Positions 44,561 to 54,906 are shown, counted from the stretch's first letter. The stretch is DNA of 64,000 nucleotides from Emticicia aquatilis (GCF_014644295.1 NZ_BMKK01000013.1:116205-180204); one strand, 5' to 3'. Notes: a model not told the origin generated them from the sequence alone. Made by a program: numbers and translations.

Positions 44561-45865
44561 ATGCGTAAAATTTTATTTATATCTTTAGTAGCATTCGTTG
44601 GGCTTTCGTGTAAAACAACTCAAAATATATCAAGTAAATCGCCTTATGCAAAAATGCTCGACACCTCAAGTGTTTTGTCGCAAAGCATGACAGGCATGGC
44701 TTTATATGATTTGAGCGAACAGAAAATGATTTTTGAGCGGAACTCTAATCGCTATTTTACACCAGCATCAAATACTAAATTATTCACTTTTTATGCCTGC
44801 CTAAAGACACTCGGCGATTCGATTCCTGCACTTCGCTACGAAATCAAAAGCGATTCTTTAATTTTTTGGGGAACTGGCGACCCAACTTTCTTCCACCCAG
44901 ACCTTACAAGTACCAAAACCTTCGATTTCTTGAAATCATATAAGCGTAGTAAGAGATTCTATTTTTCAGATGGAAATTTTACTAACCCATACTTCGGAGC
45001 AGGTTGGGCTTGGGATGATTACAGCAGTTATTACACCGTAGAAATGTCACCATTACCGATGTACGGAAACATTGTAAGAACTAAAATCGAAAACGGCGAA
45101 GCAAAACCTCAACCAAGTATTTTTGATAATAGTTTTTATAAGAAAGACACGGGTACTGAAATAGAAAGAACGGCAGCAGATAATCAGTTTCTTCTACCAA
45201 AATCACTTTTGACAAAATCAGGTTATCAACAAGATATTCCTTATAAAACTTCAACAGGCTTAACACAGCAATTGCTCATTGATACGCTTCGTAGAAATGT
45301 GAATTTATTGAAAATACCAGTTACAGCGACTGCAAAAACGCTTTATAGTATGCCCACAGAGCCTGTGTATCGCTTGATGATGCAAGAAAGTGATAACATG
45401 TTGGCTGAGCAGTTATTGTTGCTTTGTGGCACTACTTTGAAAGACTCTATCAATTCTTCTTTTGCCATCAAATCAATCAAAGAAAAGCATTTGCAAGACC
45501 TTCCCGATGCTCCTAAATGGGTAGATGGTTCGGGGCTTTCACGGTATAATTTATTTACGCCCCGTTCTATTATCAAATTATTGGAGAAAATCCATGCCGA
45601 ACTTCCGCAAGAAAAACTATTTTCGATTATGGCTAATGGCGGAAAGAGCGGAACTGTAAGAAATATGTTTAAAACTGAAAGCGAACCATTTGTTTTTGCA
45701 AAATCTGGCTCACTGAGTGGAGTTTATAACCTAAGTGGATATTTAATTACGAAGAAGGGTAAAACAATACTTTTCAGCTTAATGAACAATAACTTTACGA
45801 AGCCGACAAGTCAAGTAAGAAAAGAAGTAGAAAAGATTTTGCTGGAGGTAAGAAATAGAGAGTAA
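44561..45865 (+). CDS. dacB: D-alanyl-D-alanine carboxypeptidase, PBP4/S13 family
   Basis: A 434-residue protein with a lipoprotein-like signal (GLSC, Cys17). The active-site motifs are SNTK (Ser70, Lys73), SDN in MMQESDNMLAE and KSG in FAKSGSLSG, with the S13-family spacing between the first two accommodating an inserted domain. It trims or cross-link-edits peptidoglycan in the periplasm. The family is somewhat longer in E. coli (477). A 36-bp palindrome follows the gene. Confidence 0.92.
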   Translation: MRKILFISLVAFVGLSCKTTQNISSKSPYAKMLDTSSVLSQSMTGMALYDLSEQKMIFERNSNRYFTPASNTKLFTFYACLKTLGDSIPALRYEIKSDSLIFWGTGDPTFFHPDLTSTKTFDFLKSYKRSKRFYFSDGNFTNPYFGAGWAWDDYSSYYTVEMSPLPMYGNIVRTKIENGEAKPQPSIFDNSFYKKDTGTEIERTAADNQFLLPKSLLTKSGYQQDIPYKTSTGLTQQLLIDTLRRNVNLLKIPVTATAKTLYSMPTEPVYRLMMQESDNMLAEQLLLLCGTTLKDSINSSFAIKSIKEKHLQDLPDAPKWVDGSGLSRYNLFTPRSIIKLLEKIHAELPQEKLFSIMANGGKSGTVRNMFKTESEPFVFAKSGSLSGVYNLSGYLITKKGKTILFSLMNNNFTKPTSQVRKEVEKILLEVRNRE

Positions 45866-45869
45866 AATT

Positions 45870-45905
45870 TATATAGCTTCGTATCGGCCGATACGAAGCT
45901 ATATA
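45870..45905. terminator. Perfect 36-bp palindrome between convergent genes
   Basis: Positions 45870-45887 and 45888-45905 are exact reverse complements with no loop (core cggccg). It starts 5 nt after the dacB stop and ends 6 nt before the convergent hydroxylase stop. A bidirectional terminator is likely. Confidence 0.8.
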
Positions 45906-45911
45906 ACTACT

Positions 45912-46901
45912 TTATTTTTTCAATTCATTCAATGCTTGATTTCGTAATGTTTTAGCGGTTTCATATTTACCCGTGTGGCTCCAACCTGGGGGCATAAAAA
46001 TATATGCAATTTTGTTTTTTAATCCCGGTGCTGCAATAACATCATGCCACAGACTTACAATCTCTCCAAAATAGACATCAACAAAATTATTTGAGTCCAT
46101 TGGGCGAGTGATACCATAATCAACAGGAATTTCTTCTTCTTCTTCCTGATAAGTTCTAAAAACAATATCCCAAACGTTGATAATAGAACAAAAATTAGTA
46201 TCCATATAAAGATGATTTCGTCCGTGGTGTACTCGATGGTGTGAAGGTGTCAGAATGAATTTTTCTAAGAAACCCAGTCTGGCATTTTTCATTGTACTTT
46301 CACTTACATGTACGAACGCTCCCCATATACTATCGAAAATCATGATTGCAAAAAGCATGAGCGGTTGTACGCCCAGAACCATGCAAAACATGGCTGCAAA
46401 GAACTCAGTATAAAGATTTTCTACAAAAAAAGTAGTGAGTGTTACTGACGAATTGAGGTCTTCGGGCGAGTGATGTACCGAATGGAAACACCACAATAAA
46501 CGCACTTTATGAGTAAGATAATGGCGGATAAAATTGTTAAGTTCATAGACCAAATAACCATAAATAAACCAATACCAAGTAAGTGTCGTATGAATAATAG
46601 CATATTTTTGGAATATCCCGATTGTTAGGACAAGCACCGAGATACCAATTAACCTACTCATGATTCTGTTAGTCAGAATGATGAGAAATGTTATTTTATA
46701 AACAGATGCTCTAAATCGGTACTGCATTAATAACCATAAAAACTCAAAAACGATAATAAAGGGTGTTATTGGCGATATAAATGTCAAGAACCCCTCAAAA
46801 GTTAGTAAAGCTCTGTAATTTCCAGAGCGAATAATGTCTATTAAGCCATTTATTCGGAGAAAAGTAGTTAGCTCATTAAGAAAGTCGGTAATTATGTTCA
46901 T
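45912..46901 (-). CDS. Sterol desaturase/fatty acid hydroxylase superfamily protein
   Basis: A 329-residue integral membrane protein with about five or six helices. The histidine cluster of the superfamily is present in order: HYLTH, HSVHH and HHRVHH, ligands for a di-iron centre. The pattern is closest to the AGMO/TMEM195-like branch. It would hydroxylate or desaturate a membrane lipid; the substrate is unknown. It is convergent with dacB, and 237 nt of sequence without a recognisable gene separates it from uvrA. Confidence 0.88.
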   Translation of the reverse strand: MNIITDFLNELTTFLRINGLIDIIRSGNYRALLTFEGFLTFISPITPFIIVFEFLWLLMQYRFRASVYKITFLIILTNRIMSRLIGISVLVLTIGIFQKYAIIHTTLTWYWFIYGYLVYELNNFIRHYLTHKVRLLWCFHSVHHSPEDLNSSVTLTTFFVENLYTEFFAAMFCMVLGVQPLMLFAIMIFDSIWGAFVHVSESTMKNARLGFLEKFILTPSHHRVHHGRNHLYMDTNFCSIINVWDIVFRTYQEEEEEIPVDYGITRPMDSNNFVDVYFGEIVSLWHDVIAAPGLKNKIAYIFMPPGWSHTGKYETAKTLRNQALNELKK

Positions 46902-47138
46902 TTGGGTAATTATTTTAGTATAATAGGATTACTTGATTTTAATGTTCTTTCATTTTGTCTAAGTCTTACTTACGTATTGACGCTTTTTTTTGCTAAATAG
47001 TTGGATGGACTTAGGCCCTCGAAAGAAAATAAAATGATAAGACTTCTACTACACTTGTTATAAGTATTTTATAATAGTTTGGTAATGAAAATATTAAGTA
47101 AAATTATAAATGGTTGCTTTTTCAATAAATGATTCTTG

Positions 47139-50024
47139 TCATAATTCATCTTTCAAGAAAAAACCAGTATAGCTACCTTTTACTTTTGCCACTTGTTCAG
47201 GTGTCCCTTCACCCACTATTGTCCCGCCTTTGCTACCGCCTTCTGGACCAATATCAATTACGTGGTCGGCTACTTTTATCACATCCAAATTATGCTCAAT
47301 AATCAGTACTGTATTACCCTTATCGGCCAACTTTTGAAGCACTTCAAGTAGTTTCTGAATGTCTTTAAAATGAAGTCCAGTTGTTGGCTCATCTAAAATA
47401 TAAATGGTTTTACCTGTGTCTTTCTTAGATAATTCTTCCGATAATTTTACTCGTTGAGCTTCTCCTCCCGAAAGAGTTGTGGCGTGTTGTCCGAGTGTGA
47501 TATACCCCAAACCAACTTCATTTAGAATCTGAACTTTTCGATTGATTTTCGGAATATTCTCAAAAAACTCAACGGCTTGCTCAACGGTCATATCCAGTAC
47601 ATCAGCAATGGATTTCCCTTTATAACGTACCTCCAAAGTTTCACGATTGAATCGTTTTCCTTTACACGTTTCGCAGGCTACGTGTACATCGGGCAAAAAC
47701 TCCATCTCGATTTTTTTCATACCCGCACCTTCGCAGTCTTCGCATCGTCCACCTTTTACATTGAACGAAAAACGCCCAGGTTTATAGCCTCTGATTTTAG
47801 CTTCGGGAAGTTCGGCAAAAAGCGTACGAATCTCCGAAAACATTCCTGTATAAGTTGCAGGATTACTGCGTGGCGTACGCCCGATTGGACTTTGGTCAAC
47901 CTCAATTACTTTATCGAGATGTTCCAGTCCTTCGATAGCTTTATGGGCTAAAGGTTCTCTTTTTGAGTTATAAAAATGCTTATTCAGCACAGGAAAAAGA
48001 GTTTCGTGAATCAAAGAAGATTTTCCGCTACCACTAACACCAGTAATACAAATCATTTTTCCCAAAGGCAGTTTCAGGGTGACATTCTTCAAGTTATGCC
48101 CCGTTGCTCCTTTGATTATCAAGTATTTACCATTGCCTTTACGTCGTTCTTGCGGTACTTCAATGCTGATTCGTCCACTCAAATAATCAGAAGTTGTACT
48201 TCGGTTTTTGATAAATTCTTGTGGCGTTCCTCGCCCAACGATGTTTCCACCGTGTCGGCCAGCCCCTGGGCCAATATCTAAAATATAATCCGATTCGAGC
48301 ATCATGTCTTTGTCGTGTTCAACAACCAAAACAGTATTACCCAAATCTCGTAAATCTTTTAATGCTTGAATCAACTTTACGTTGTCTCGCTGGTGCAAGC
48401 CAATGCTTGGCTCATCCATAATATACAAAACACCCACCAACTGCGTACCGATTTGAGTTGCCAAACGAATCCGTTGTGATTCTCCACCCGAAAGTGTACG
48501 AAGCGGACGGTTGAGTGTCAGATAATCTAAACCAATACCCATCAAAAATCCAATTCTTTTTCTGATTTCCTTCAAAATCTCTTTGGCAATTATATTTTGA
48601 CGGTCAGACAAACGGTTTTCCAAATCAGTAAACCACTCTTCCAACTCTCTGATGTCCATTTCGGCCAAATCGGCAATGTTTTTCTGTGCGATTTTGAAAT
48701 TTAGCGATTCTTTTTTCAATCGCTGCCCTTCACAATCTGGACAAGTTTTGATAACCAAAAAGTCACGTACCCAGTCTTGAATCTTATCATTATCAGAATC
48801 TTGCTGACGCTTCAAGAAAGTAATTACGCCCTCAAAAGTCGTATTCCATTCTGTGCCTGGGTATTTTTTTGAAGGAACTGGCAACGGCGTTTCACTTCCA
48901 TAAAGAATCGTTTTTAAAGCATCTTCAGGAATCTTTTCAATGGGAGTAGCAATATTCGACTTGTAGGCTTTCAAAATTACCTCAATTTGCTTGAAAATCC
49001 ATAAATCACGGTATTCACCCAGTGGAGCAATTCCTCCACGAGTGATGCTCAAACTACGGTCAGGAATAATTGATTCTTCGGTAATTTCTTCGATTGTACC
49101 CAGTCCATTACAAGTCGGACAAGCACCGTAAGGCGAGTTGAACGAAAAACTATTCGGTGAAGGGTCTTCGTAAGAAATGCCAGACTCGGGGTCAGTGAGA
49201 TTTTGTGAGAAATATTGTGTTTGGTTTTTGCTATCCAAAAGCATCATTGAGCCTTTCCCTTGTTTCAACGCCGTACCGACTGATTGACTTAAACGATAAC
49301 GGTCTTCCGTTTTCGGGATAACTCTATCAACGACAATCTCAATATCGTGTATCTTATAGCGGTCGAGTTGCATTTTTGGATTAATATCCAGCACTTCACC
49401 ATCGACACGCACTTTATTATAGCCCAATTTGGCAATTTGTACAAAAAGCTCACGGTAATGCCCTTTACGTCCTTTTACGATAGGAGCAAGTAAAGTAACT
49501 TTTTGATTTTCAAACTGTTGTAGAATCTGGTCAATGATTTGGTCTTGCGTTTGCTTAACCATTTTATTGCCAGTTATATAGCTAAAAGCTTCGCCCGCAC
49601 GAGCAAAAAACAAACGAAGGAAATCGTAGATTTCGGTAGTTGTACCAACCGTTGAGCGAGGATTTTTAGAGGTAGTTTTTTGTTCAATAGAAATTACGGG
49701 CGAAAGACCATTGATTTTATCAACGTCAGGACGCTCCATATTGCCAATAAAACTACGAGCATACGCCGAAAAACTCTCCATGTAGCGGCGTTGACCTTCG
49801 GCATAAATTGTATCAAAAGCCAAAGATGATTTCCCACTTCCCGAAATACCAGTAATAACCACCAGTTTGTTTCGTGGAATACTCACATCAATGTTTTTGA
49901 GGTTGTGTTCTCTTGCACCCAAGACTTCGATTTGGTCGTAGCCAGTTAGGTCAATATCGTTCAGTTTTTTATTGCTCACTATTTTTTTGCTCGGTTTTTT
50001 CTTACAAAGATAACGAAAAAACAT
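47139..50024 (-). CDS. uvrA: Excinuclease ABC subunit A
   Basis: A 961-residue UvrA with two ABC ATPase halves: Walker [21 protein letters not shown] and [15 protein letters not shown], two ABC signatures ([17 protein letters not shown] and [16 protein letters not shown]), and zinc modules (CPTCNG, CPDCEG, CEDCEG, CETCKG). It scans DNA for bulky lesions with UvrB. The conserved part begins at [15 protein letters not shown], so the first 30 or so residues and the exact start are less certain. Confidence 0.96.
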   Translation of the reverse strand: MFFRYLCKKKPSKKIVSNKKLNDIDLTGYDQIEVLGAREHNLKNIDVSIPRNKLVVITGISGSGKSSLAFDTIYAEGQRRYMESFSAYARSFIGNMERPDVDKINGLSPVISIEQKTTSKNPRSTVGTTTEIYDFLRLFFARAGEAFSYITGNKMVKQTQDQIIDQILQQFENQKVTLLAPIVKGRKGHYRELFVQIAKLGYNKVRVDGEVLDINPKMQLDRYKIHDIEIVVDRVIPKTEDRYRLSQSVGTALKQGKGSMMLLDSKNQTQYFSQNLTDPESGISYEDPSPNSFSFNSPYGACPTCNGLGTIEEITEESIIPDRSLSITRGGIAPLGEYRDLWIFKQIEVILKAYKSNIATPIEKIPEDALKTILYGSETPLPVPSKKYPGTEWNTTFEGVITFLKRQQDSDNDKIQDWVRDFLVIKTCPDCEGQRLKKESLNFKIAQKNIADLAEMDIRELEEWFTDLENRLSDRQNIIAKEILKEIRKRIGFLMGIGLDYLTLNRPLRTLSGGESQRIRLATQIGTQLVGVLYIMDEPSIGLHQRDNVKLIQALKDLRDLGNTVLVVEHDKDMMLESDYILDIGPGAGRHGGNIVGRGTPQEFIKNRSTTSDYLSGRISIEVPQERRKGNGKYLIIKGATGHNLKNVTLKLPLGKMICITGVSGSGKSSLIHETLFPVLNKHFYNSKREPLAHKAIEGLEHLDKVIEVDQSPIGRTPRSNPATYTGMFSEIRTLFAELPEAKIRGYKPGRFSFNVKGGRCEDCEGAGMKKIEMEFLPDVHVACETCKGKRFNRETLEVRYKGKSIADVLDMTVEQAVEFFENIPKINRKVQILNEVGLGYITLGQHATTLSGGEAQRVKLSEELSKKDTGKTIYILDEPTTGLHFKDIQKLLEVLQKLADKGNTVLIIEHNLDVIKVADHVIDIGPEGGSKGGTIVGEGTPEQVAKVKGSYTGFFLKDEL

Positions 50025-50194
50025 TGGTGGTGGTTCAGAAAAATTATCTATAAATAGCAGACTGAATATGTTGACTAAGAATATAGAGATAAGTTAATTA
50101 TAACGAAGAGTACCTTTAAATCAAATTGAGAACCGATAAATAAAATACTGGATGATACTAAAAATAAATATTTAAAATTTGAAAGCTCATTCAA

Positions 50195-51640
50195 ATGAAT
50201 AGGTGTTTGCCGAAAAACCTTTTAAGAGTAGGCATAATAATAATTTTATCGACAGTCATGAATAGTTTGATGCAAAAAGGTGAGGAAGAAAGTCTTCCAG
50301 TTGCTTTCGTCCCAACACCAACACAACAGTATCGACAACACCGTAAGGTGAACAAAGTAACTAAATCTGCGGGATTGCCAATCCCAATTCCTGTTCCGTT
50401 TCCACGTCTTAATGGGCATCGAGTTTTAATTTGGAAACAAGACCCGTCTGTTACGGAGATAGGTATTCGTAAAGTATTTATGCCAAATTTAATCTCTTCA
50501 GGCCCTCGTAATTCACGCATTACCAGTCAAGGATTACCTCCCGTATCTGCTAATGCGTTTGGTGATTTTATCCAGACACCAGGGACTGACCAGTTTGATG
50601 CAGTACATACTTTTTCTATTGTGCAAATGACTTTAAAAATGGTTCAAAGAGCTTTGTCATCCACTGGTAACCCTATTCCTTGGCAATGGAATTCCGCCGT
50701 TAACACAGAACCATTACAAGTGTTTGCTCATGGTTTACCTGATACTATGAATGCCTTTTATTCGAGAGGGCAAAAAGCCTTAAAGTTTGGTGATTTTATC
50801 AAGCCAGGGTCAAATCCACCACAAAGGATTTTTACTTGTCGTTCTCTTGATATCGTAGCTCATGAAACAGGTCATGCGATTTTAGATGGTTTGAAACCAA
50901 ACTGGATTACTTCTCCTAACCCTCAAGCTGGAGGTCTCCATGAATCTTTTGGTGATTTAATGGCCATTTTTCTAACTTTATCGCAATTAGACCAAGTTGA
51001 AGCTATTATAGCCCAAACGAAAGCAAATCTACATGATAAAACTTTTCTTGCAGATATGGCCGAAGAGTTTGGGTTGGCATTAGGACGTCCGAATGGCTTG
51101 AGAAATGCGGATAATGACTTGAAAATGAGTGAGGTAACCAACGAAGTTCATGCTATTTCACAGGTTTTTACAGGAGCTATTTATGATATTTTAGCCGATA
51201 TTTTTGCATCAGAACGTAATACTGCAAAAAAAGATGATGCTCAGGTTCTTTTGGAAGTGGGACAGTATTTATTAAGTGTTGTGTTGAGAGCTATTTTGGC
51301 TTCACCAAATGTAAATCCAACTTATGCCAATTTGGCCATAAAAATGAAAGATATTGTAGTCGCTGATGGTAAGCCAGTACACTATAAGAATGCAGTTGTA
51401 AATAGATTCACGGTCAGAGAAATTGTAGTACCTGCTTTAGGCGTAGATGGTTCTGAAATATTATCAGAAGGTTTTACATTTGCTGATAATGTAGAGGGTA
51501 ATTTTCACACCTGCTGTGGTTGTATGCAGCTCGAAGAATATAGAGCTAATCATGAAAATGATGAAGAGGCAAAAGAGTTGGCTAAATGGTTAAAAAAACA
51601 TGCCTCCGACGAAAAAAATGTAAAAAATAAAGGCGAATAA
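50195..51640 (+). CDS. Thermolysin-like (M4/protealysin-type) metalloprotease
   Basis: A 481-residue gluzincin. The zinc motif is HETGHAILDGLKP (His223, Glu224, His227) and the third ligand Glu250 lies in GGLHESFGD, equivalent to the GxxxNExxSD motif of M4 peptidases. No standard signal peptide is clear. The first residues (RCLPKNLL) faintly resemble the PPL precursor motif of protealysin-like proteases, which supports the ATG at 50195, though 50258 is possible. A small emfourin-like inhibitor gene follows 73 nt downstream on the same strand, as in protealysin-emfourin operons. Cytoplasmic or non-classically exported action is inferred. Confidence 0.8.
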   Translation: MNRCLPKNLLRVGIIIILSTVMNSLMQKGEEESLPVAFVPTPTQQYRQHRKVNKVTKSAGLPIPIPVPFPRLNGHRVLIWKQDPSVTEIGIRKVFMPNLISSGPRNSRITSQGLPPVSANAFGDFIQTPGTDQFDAVHTFSIVQMTLKMVQRALSSTGNPIPWQWNSAVNTEPLQVFAHGLPDTMNAFYSRGQKALKFGDFIKPGSNPPQRIFTCRSLDIVAHETGHAILDGLKPNWITSPNPQAGGLHESFGDLMAIFLTLSQLDQVEAIIAQTKANLHDKTFLADMAEEFGLALGRPNGLRNADNDLKMSEVTNEVHAISQVFTGAIYDILADIFASERNTAKKDDAQVLLEVGQYLLSVVLRAILASPNVNPTYANLAIKMKDIVVADGKPVHYKNAVVNRFTVREIVVPALGVDGSEILSEGFTFADNVEGNFHTCCGCMQLEEYRANHENDEEAKELAKWLKKHASDEKNVKNKGE

Positions 51641-51650
51641 CTGAAAAAGG

Positions 51651-51700
51651 TAATACTGAAGCTAATTTTAATTAAATTGGCCTCAGTATTATTTTCTTTT
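51651..51700 (+). terminator. Weak terminator between protease and inhibitor genes
   Basis: A 9-bp stem (51651-51659 with 51683-51691), 23-nt AT-rich loop and a T-rich tail. It could reduce read-through from the protease gene into the inhibitor gene. Confidence 0.5.
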
Positions 51701-51713
51701 AATAAATATAACA

Positions 51714-52016
51714 ATGGAAATAACAGTTATAGTAAATGGAGGTATAGCTGGTTTTGTTAATGATATATTGGCAAAGGTTGATTCTCGTAATCTTATTAAC
51801 TCACAAAGAAAAGAAATAGAGGGTTTATTGGAAAAAAGTAATTTTTTCAAACTCCCAGAGTTGATTCCGAAAGCAGATATATATGCAGATTCATTACAGT
51901 ATCAAATTGTCGTGAAAGAACAAAATCGATCGAAAAATGTAGTATTTTATGATGAACAAAGTCCAAAAACAAAGCATCTACATCAACTAAAGGATAAAAT
52001 TATTGCATTGAAATAG
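51714..52016 (+). CDS. Emfourin-like protealysin inhibitor
   Basis: A 100-residue protein without a signal peptide. It follows the pattern I know for emfourin (M4in) inhibitors: an N-terminal strand with GGIAG (9-13), the central LLEKSNFFKLPELIP (58-62 region onward), the strand SLQYQIVV with following RSKNVVFYDEQSP, and a C-terminal helix HLHQLKDKIIAL. Its position just after an M4-type protease gene is the diagnostic context. It should bind and block the partner protease, protecting the producing cell. Sequence identity cannot be measured here, so the call rests on motif spacing plus context. Confidence 0.72.
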   Translation: MEITVIVNGGIAGFVNDILAKVDSRNLINSQRKEIEGLLEKSNFFKLPELIPKADIYADSLQYQIVVKEQNRSKNVVFYDEQSPKTKHLHQLKDKIIALK

Positions 52017-52045
52017 AAATATTAGAGTAAAATGTGAGGACTGTC

Positions 52046-52089
52046 ATCATATAAATAGCATTACTTTAAGTTAATGCTATTTATATGAT
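52046..52089. terminator. Bidirectional terminator between inhibitor gene and dxs
   Basis: An 18-bp perfect stem (52046-52063 with 52072-52089) with an 8-nt loop between convergent genes. Confidence 0.82.
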
Positions 52090-52102
52090 TTATTAGTTAA
52101 TC

Positions 52103-54034
52103 TTATATCAAAACAGCACTTGCCGCCAATTCACGTACGGCATTAGCAATACCCGCGTGGTCGAAACCACATTCACGTTGAAGTTCGATTTGCTCGCCGT
52201 GTTCTACAATGCGGTCAGGAATACCCAAACGTTTTACTTTGGCATTATAGCCATTATCAATCATAAATTCTAATACGGCACTTCCCATACCACCTTGTAG
52301 GCAGCCATCTTCTACGGTTATCACTCTGTCGAATTTTTGGAAAACTTCGTGAAGCATTGCCTCATCGAGTGGTTTTACAAATCTTAAATCATAGTGAGCA
52401 GGATTTAAGCCTTCTTTTTCAAGCATTTCGCAGGCTTTTACTGCATAATTACCGATATGTCCGATTGTTAAAATAGCTACTTCTTCACCATCTTTGATTT
52501 TACGTCCTTTTCCGATTTCAAGTTTTTGGAATGGACGTTTCCAGTCTGGCATCACACCCTCACCTCTTGGATAACGAATCGTGAAGGCTGTTTTTAGTTT
52601 TTGAGTTTCTTCCAATTGGAAAGTGTACATCAAATTACGCAATTCTTCTTCGTTCATTGGCGAAGCCACCACCATGTGCGGAATACAACGCATATACGCA
52701 ATGTCGTACGCTCCGTGATGCGTAGGGCCATCAGCACCCGCAAAACCCGCACGGTCGAGGCAGAAAATGACAGGAAGTTGCTGCAAACACACATCGTGAA
52801 TCACTTGGTCGTAGGCACGCTGCATGAAGCTTGAGTAAATATTGCAATAAACTACCAAGTCACGAGTAGCCATACCAGCCGAAAACGTAACGGCGTGTTG
52901 CTCGGCAATACCCACATCAAATGCACGGTCGGGCATGGCTTTCATCATAATATTCAACGACGAACCCGACGGCATCGCAGGCGTTACACCTACGATTTTA
53001 TCATTCTTTTCGGCCAATTCTACAATCGTATTGCCAAATACATCTTGGTATTTTGGCGGCATTGGCTTATCGTAAACTTTCTTCTGAATTACGCCCGTTA
53101 CTTTATCAAAAAGTCCAGGAGCATGCCATTTAGTTTGTTCTTTTTCGGCAGGAGCGTAGCCTTTTCCTTTCACTGTTAGGCAGTGAAGAATTTTTGGGCC
53201 TGGAATATTCTTTAAATCTTCTAAAACACTTACCAAATGGTCAATGTCGTGGCCATCAATCGGGCCGAAATAACGTAGATTTAATGCCTCAAAGAAATTA
53301 CTTTGGCTCAACAAAGCACCTTTCATGGCATTTTCAATTTTGGCTACAATCTTTCTGGCACTCGTGCCGAAAGTACTCATTTTGCCGAGTAATTGCCAAA
53401 CATCATCTTTTACGTTATTGTATGTTTTTGAGGTTGTAATATCGGTCAAATACTCTTTCAATGCACCCACATTTGGGTCGATGGCCATGCAGTTATCGTT
53501 CAGGATAATCAACACGTTGGCATCTTTCAATGCCCCTGCGTGGTTCATTCCTTCAAAAGCCATACCCGCCGTCATCGAGCCATCGCCGATGATAGCAATG
53601 TGCTGGCGTTGTTTTTCGCCATTATGGTTAGAACCAACTGCCATTCCGACTGCCGCCGAAATAGAAGTAGAAGAGTGACCTACGCCAAAAGCATCGTATT
53701 CACTTTCTTTTCTTTTCGGAAAACCAGAGATACCTCCATAAACACGGTTAGTGTGGAAATTCTCACGTCTTCCTGTTAAGATTTTGTGTCCATAAGCTTG
53801 GTGGCCTACATCCCAAACGAGCTGGTCGTCGGGCGTATTAAAAACATAGTGCAAAGCAACAGTAAGTTCGACTACACCTAAGCTTGAGCTAAAGTGTCCA
53901 CCATAGACAGAAACCATGTCGATGATATATTGGCGGAGTTCGTCGGCTACTTGTGGAAGTTTCGTACGGTCAACGTTTCGTAAATCTGCGGGAATGTTGA
54001 TGTTTTTTAGTATTTCACCTGGCGTTATGAGCAT
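52103..54034 (-). CDS. dxs: 1-deoxy-D-xylulose-5-phosphate synthase
   Basis: A 643-residue transketolase-like enzyme. Visible are VWDVGHQAYGHKILTGR, the thiamine-diphosphate motif GDGSMTAGMAFEGMNHAG ending LNDNCMAI, the pyrimidine-domain DVGIAEQHAVTFSAGMA and HHGAYDIAYMR. It makes DXP from pyruvate and glyceraldehyde-3-phosphate for the MEP isoprenoid pathway and also feeds thiamine and pyridoxal synthesis. It is followed by a shared terminator. Upstream lies the duplicated 3' end of the rhomboid gene. Confidence 0.97.
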   Translation of the reverse strand: MLITPGEILKNINIPADLRNVDRTKLPQVADELRQYIIDMVSVYGGHFSSSLGVVELTVALHYVFNTPDDQLVWDVGHQAYGHKILTGRRENFHTNRVYGGISGFPKRKESEYDAFGVGHSSTSISAAVGMAVGSNHNGEKQRQHIAIIGDGSMTAGMAFEGMNHAGALKDANVLIILNDNCMAIDPNVGALKEYLTDITTSKTYNNVKDDVWQLLGKMSTFGTSARKIVAKIENAMKGALLSQSNFFEALNLRYFGPIDGHDIDHLVSVLEDLKNIPGPKILHCLTVKGKGYAPAEKEQTKWHAPGLFDKVTGVIQKKVYDKPMPPKYQDVFGNTIVELAEKNDKIVGVTPAMPSGSSLNIMMKAMPDRAFDVGIAEQHAVTFSAGMATRDLVVYCNIYSSFMQRAYDQVIHDVCLQQLPVIFCLDRAGFAGADGPTHHGAYDIAYMRCIPHMVVASPMNEEELRNLMYTFQLEETQKLKTAFTIRYPRGEGVMPDWKRPFQKLEIGKGRKIKDGEEVAILTIGHIGNYAVKACEMLEKEGLNPAHYDLRFVKPLDEAMLHEVFQKFDRVITVEDGCLQGGMGSAVLEFMIDNGYNAKVKRLGIPDRIVEHGEQIELQRECGFDHAGIANAVRELAASAVLI

Positions 54035-54202
54035 ATCTTTTGACCAATTAAGGTTAGATTGTCTTTCTAAAACTTAGTACAGCTAAAATTGTTCGATTTC
54101 GGAAGGAAAATTTACGTACAGAATAAAAACCCTTCTTTAATCTTCAAATTATTTAGACTTTGAAGTGTAAATGAGATTACAAATGTACGGAAAATTTAGA
54201 AA

Positions 54203-54266
54203 TTTTAATCTTTCTTTTGACTTGCTCGGTAGAGTTTTTGTTTTTCTTCTTTAGTGAGGCTTTCGT
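54203..54266 (-). pseudogene. Left 64-nt direct repeat: duplicated rhomboid gene 3' end
   Basis: These 64 nt match 54901-54964 with two mismatches (at the 18th and 51st positions). On the minus strand they still spell the rhomboid C-terminus (ESLTKEEKQKLYRASQKKD then stop). There is no start codon or upstream gene body, so this is a remnant. The distance between the copies is 698 nt and encloses the toxin-antitoxin pair with its promoter. The remainder of the 54035-54343 gap holds the dxs upstream region and that promoter. Confidence 0.88.
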
Positions 54267-54293
54267 TGGGTTTTTGAAAACAACAAATAGGTA

Positions 54294-54324
54294 ATTGTCA
54301 TTTCAAATGATTTTTCTATTTTTG
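54294..54324 (+). promoter_or_regulatory. Promoter of the DUF433/DUF5615 module
   Basis: A -33 box ATTG (54294-54297), a 19-nt spacer and a perfect -7 box TATTTTTG (54317-54324), the Bacteroidota housekeeping arrangement, followed 20 nt later by the ATG. It lies inside the segment bounded by the direct repeats, so the module carries its own promoter. Confidence 0.65.
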
Positions 54325-54343
54325 TAAGAAAGGCTCTCAAAGT

Positions 54344-54577
54344 ATGCAAAATTGGAAAGAACATATTAGTATCAATCCTGAAATTAGATTCGGGAAACCT
54401 TGTATTGTAGGTACTCGTATTACTGTCGATGACATATTGGGATGGTTAGCAAGTGATATGAGTTTTGATGAAATTATCGAGGATTTTCCGACTCTAACCC
54501 GTGAAAATATTTTAGCATCATTGGCTTTTGCAGCACATAGGGGAGAAAATACGAAGGTATTAATTAGTGCAGCATGA
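54344..54577 (+). CDS. DUF433 antitoxin
   Basis: A 77-residue protein of the DUF433 family: HISINPEIRFGKPCIVGTRI followed by TVDDILGWLASDMSFDEIIEDFPTL is its full signature, a helix-turn-helix-like fold. Such proteins pair with DUF5615 PIN-like toxins as VapB45-type antitoxins. Its stop overlaps the toxin start (ATGA at 54574-54577), so the two are translationally coupled. Confidence 0.92.
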   Translation: MQNWKEHISINPEIRFGKPCIVGTRITVDDILGWLASDMSFDEIIEDFPTLTRENILASLAFAAHRGENTKVLISAA

Positions 54578-54906
54578 AATTACTATTTGATGAAAACATA
54601 TCTTATCGAGTTGCAAAGAAATTAGAGCCTGTTACAGAGTGCCTGCACGTTAGTCGTTCGGGTTTAAAAATGCCTGCTAAAGACGCTCAGATTTGGAATT
54701 TTGCGAAGAAGAATAATTATATAATTGTGACCTTCGATGAAGATTTTGAAGACATGTCGAATTTATATGGTTTTCCTCCAAAAGTAATTTTGTTGAGATT
54801 TGGAAACTCGTCAACTCAAGAATTAGTAGAAAAACTCACATTTAAACTACCAGAGATAAAGCAGTTTTATGATTCAGAAGTCTATGGCCTTTTAGAAATG
54901 TTTTAA
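54574..54906 (+). CDS. DUF5615 PIN-like toxin
   Basis: A 110-residue protein with the DUF5615 (Mut7-C/PIN-like) pattern: KLLFDENISYRVAKKL with Asp6 and Glu7, SGLKMPAKDAQIWNFA with Asp37, and IVTFDEDFEDM with Asp55/Asp57, which would bind metal for RNA cleavage. It is the toxin partner of the preceding DUF433 protein. Its last six nucleotides, including the stop codon, lie within the right 64-nt direct repeat and overlap the convergent rhomboid stop by 4 nt. Confidence 0.9.
   Translation: MKLLFDENISYRVAKKLEPVTECLHVSRSGLKMPAKDAQIWNFAKKNNYIIVTFDEDFEDMSNLYGFPPKVILLRFGNSSTQELVEKLTFKLPEIKQFYDSEVYGLLEMF

Noticed and set aside
50191..50520. A 109-codon minus-strand frame opposite the M4 protease
   Set aside because: It is an antisense shadow of a gene with clear zinc motifs.
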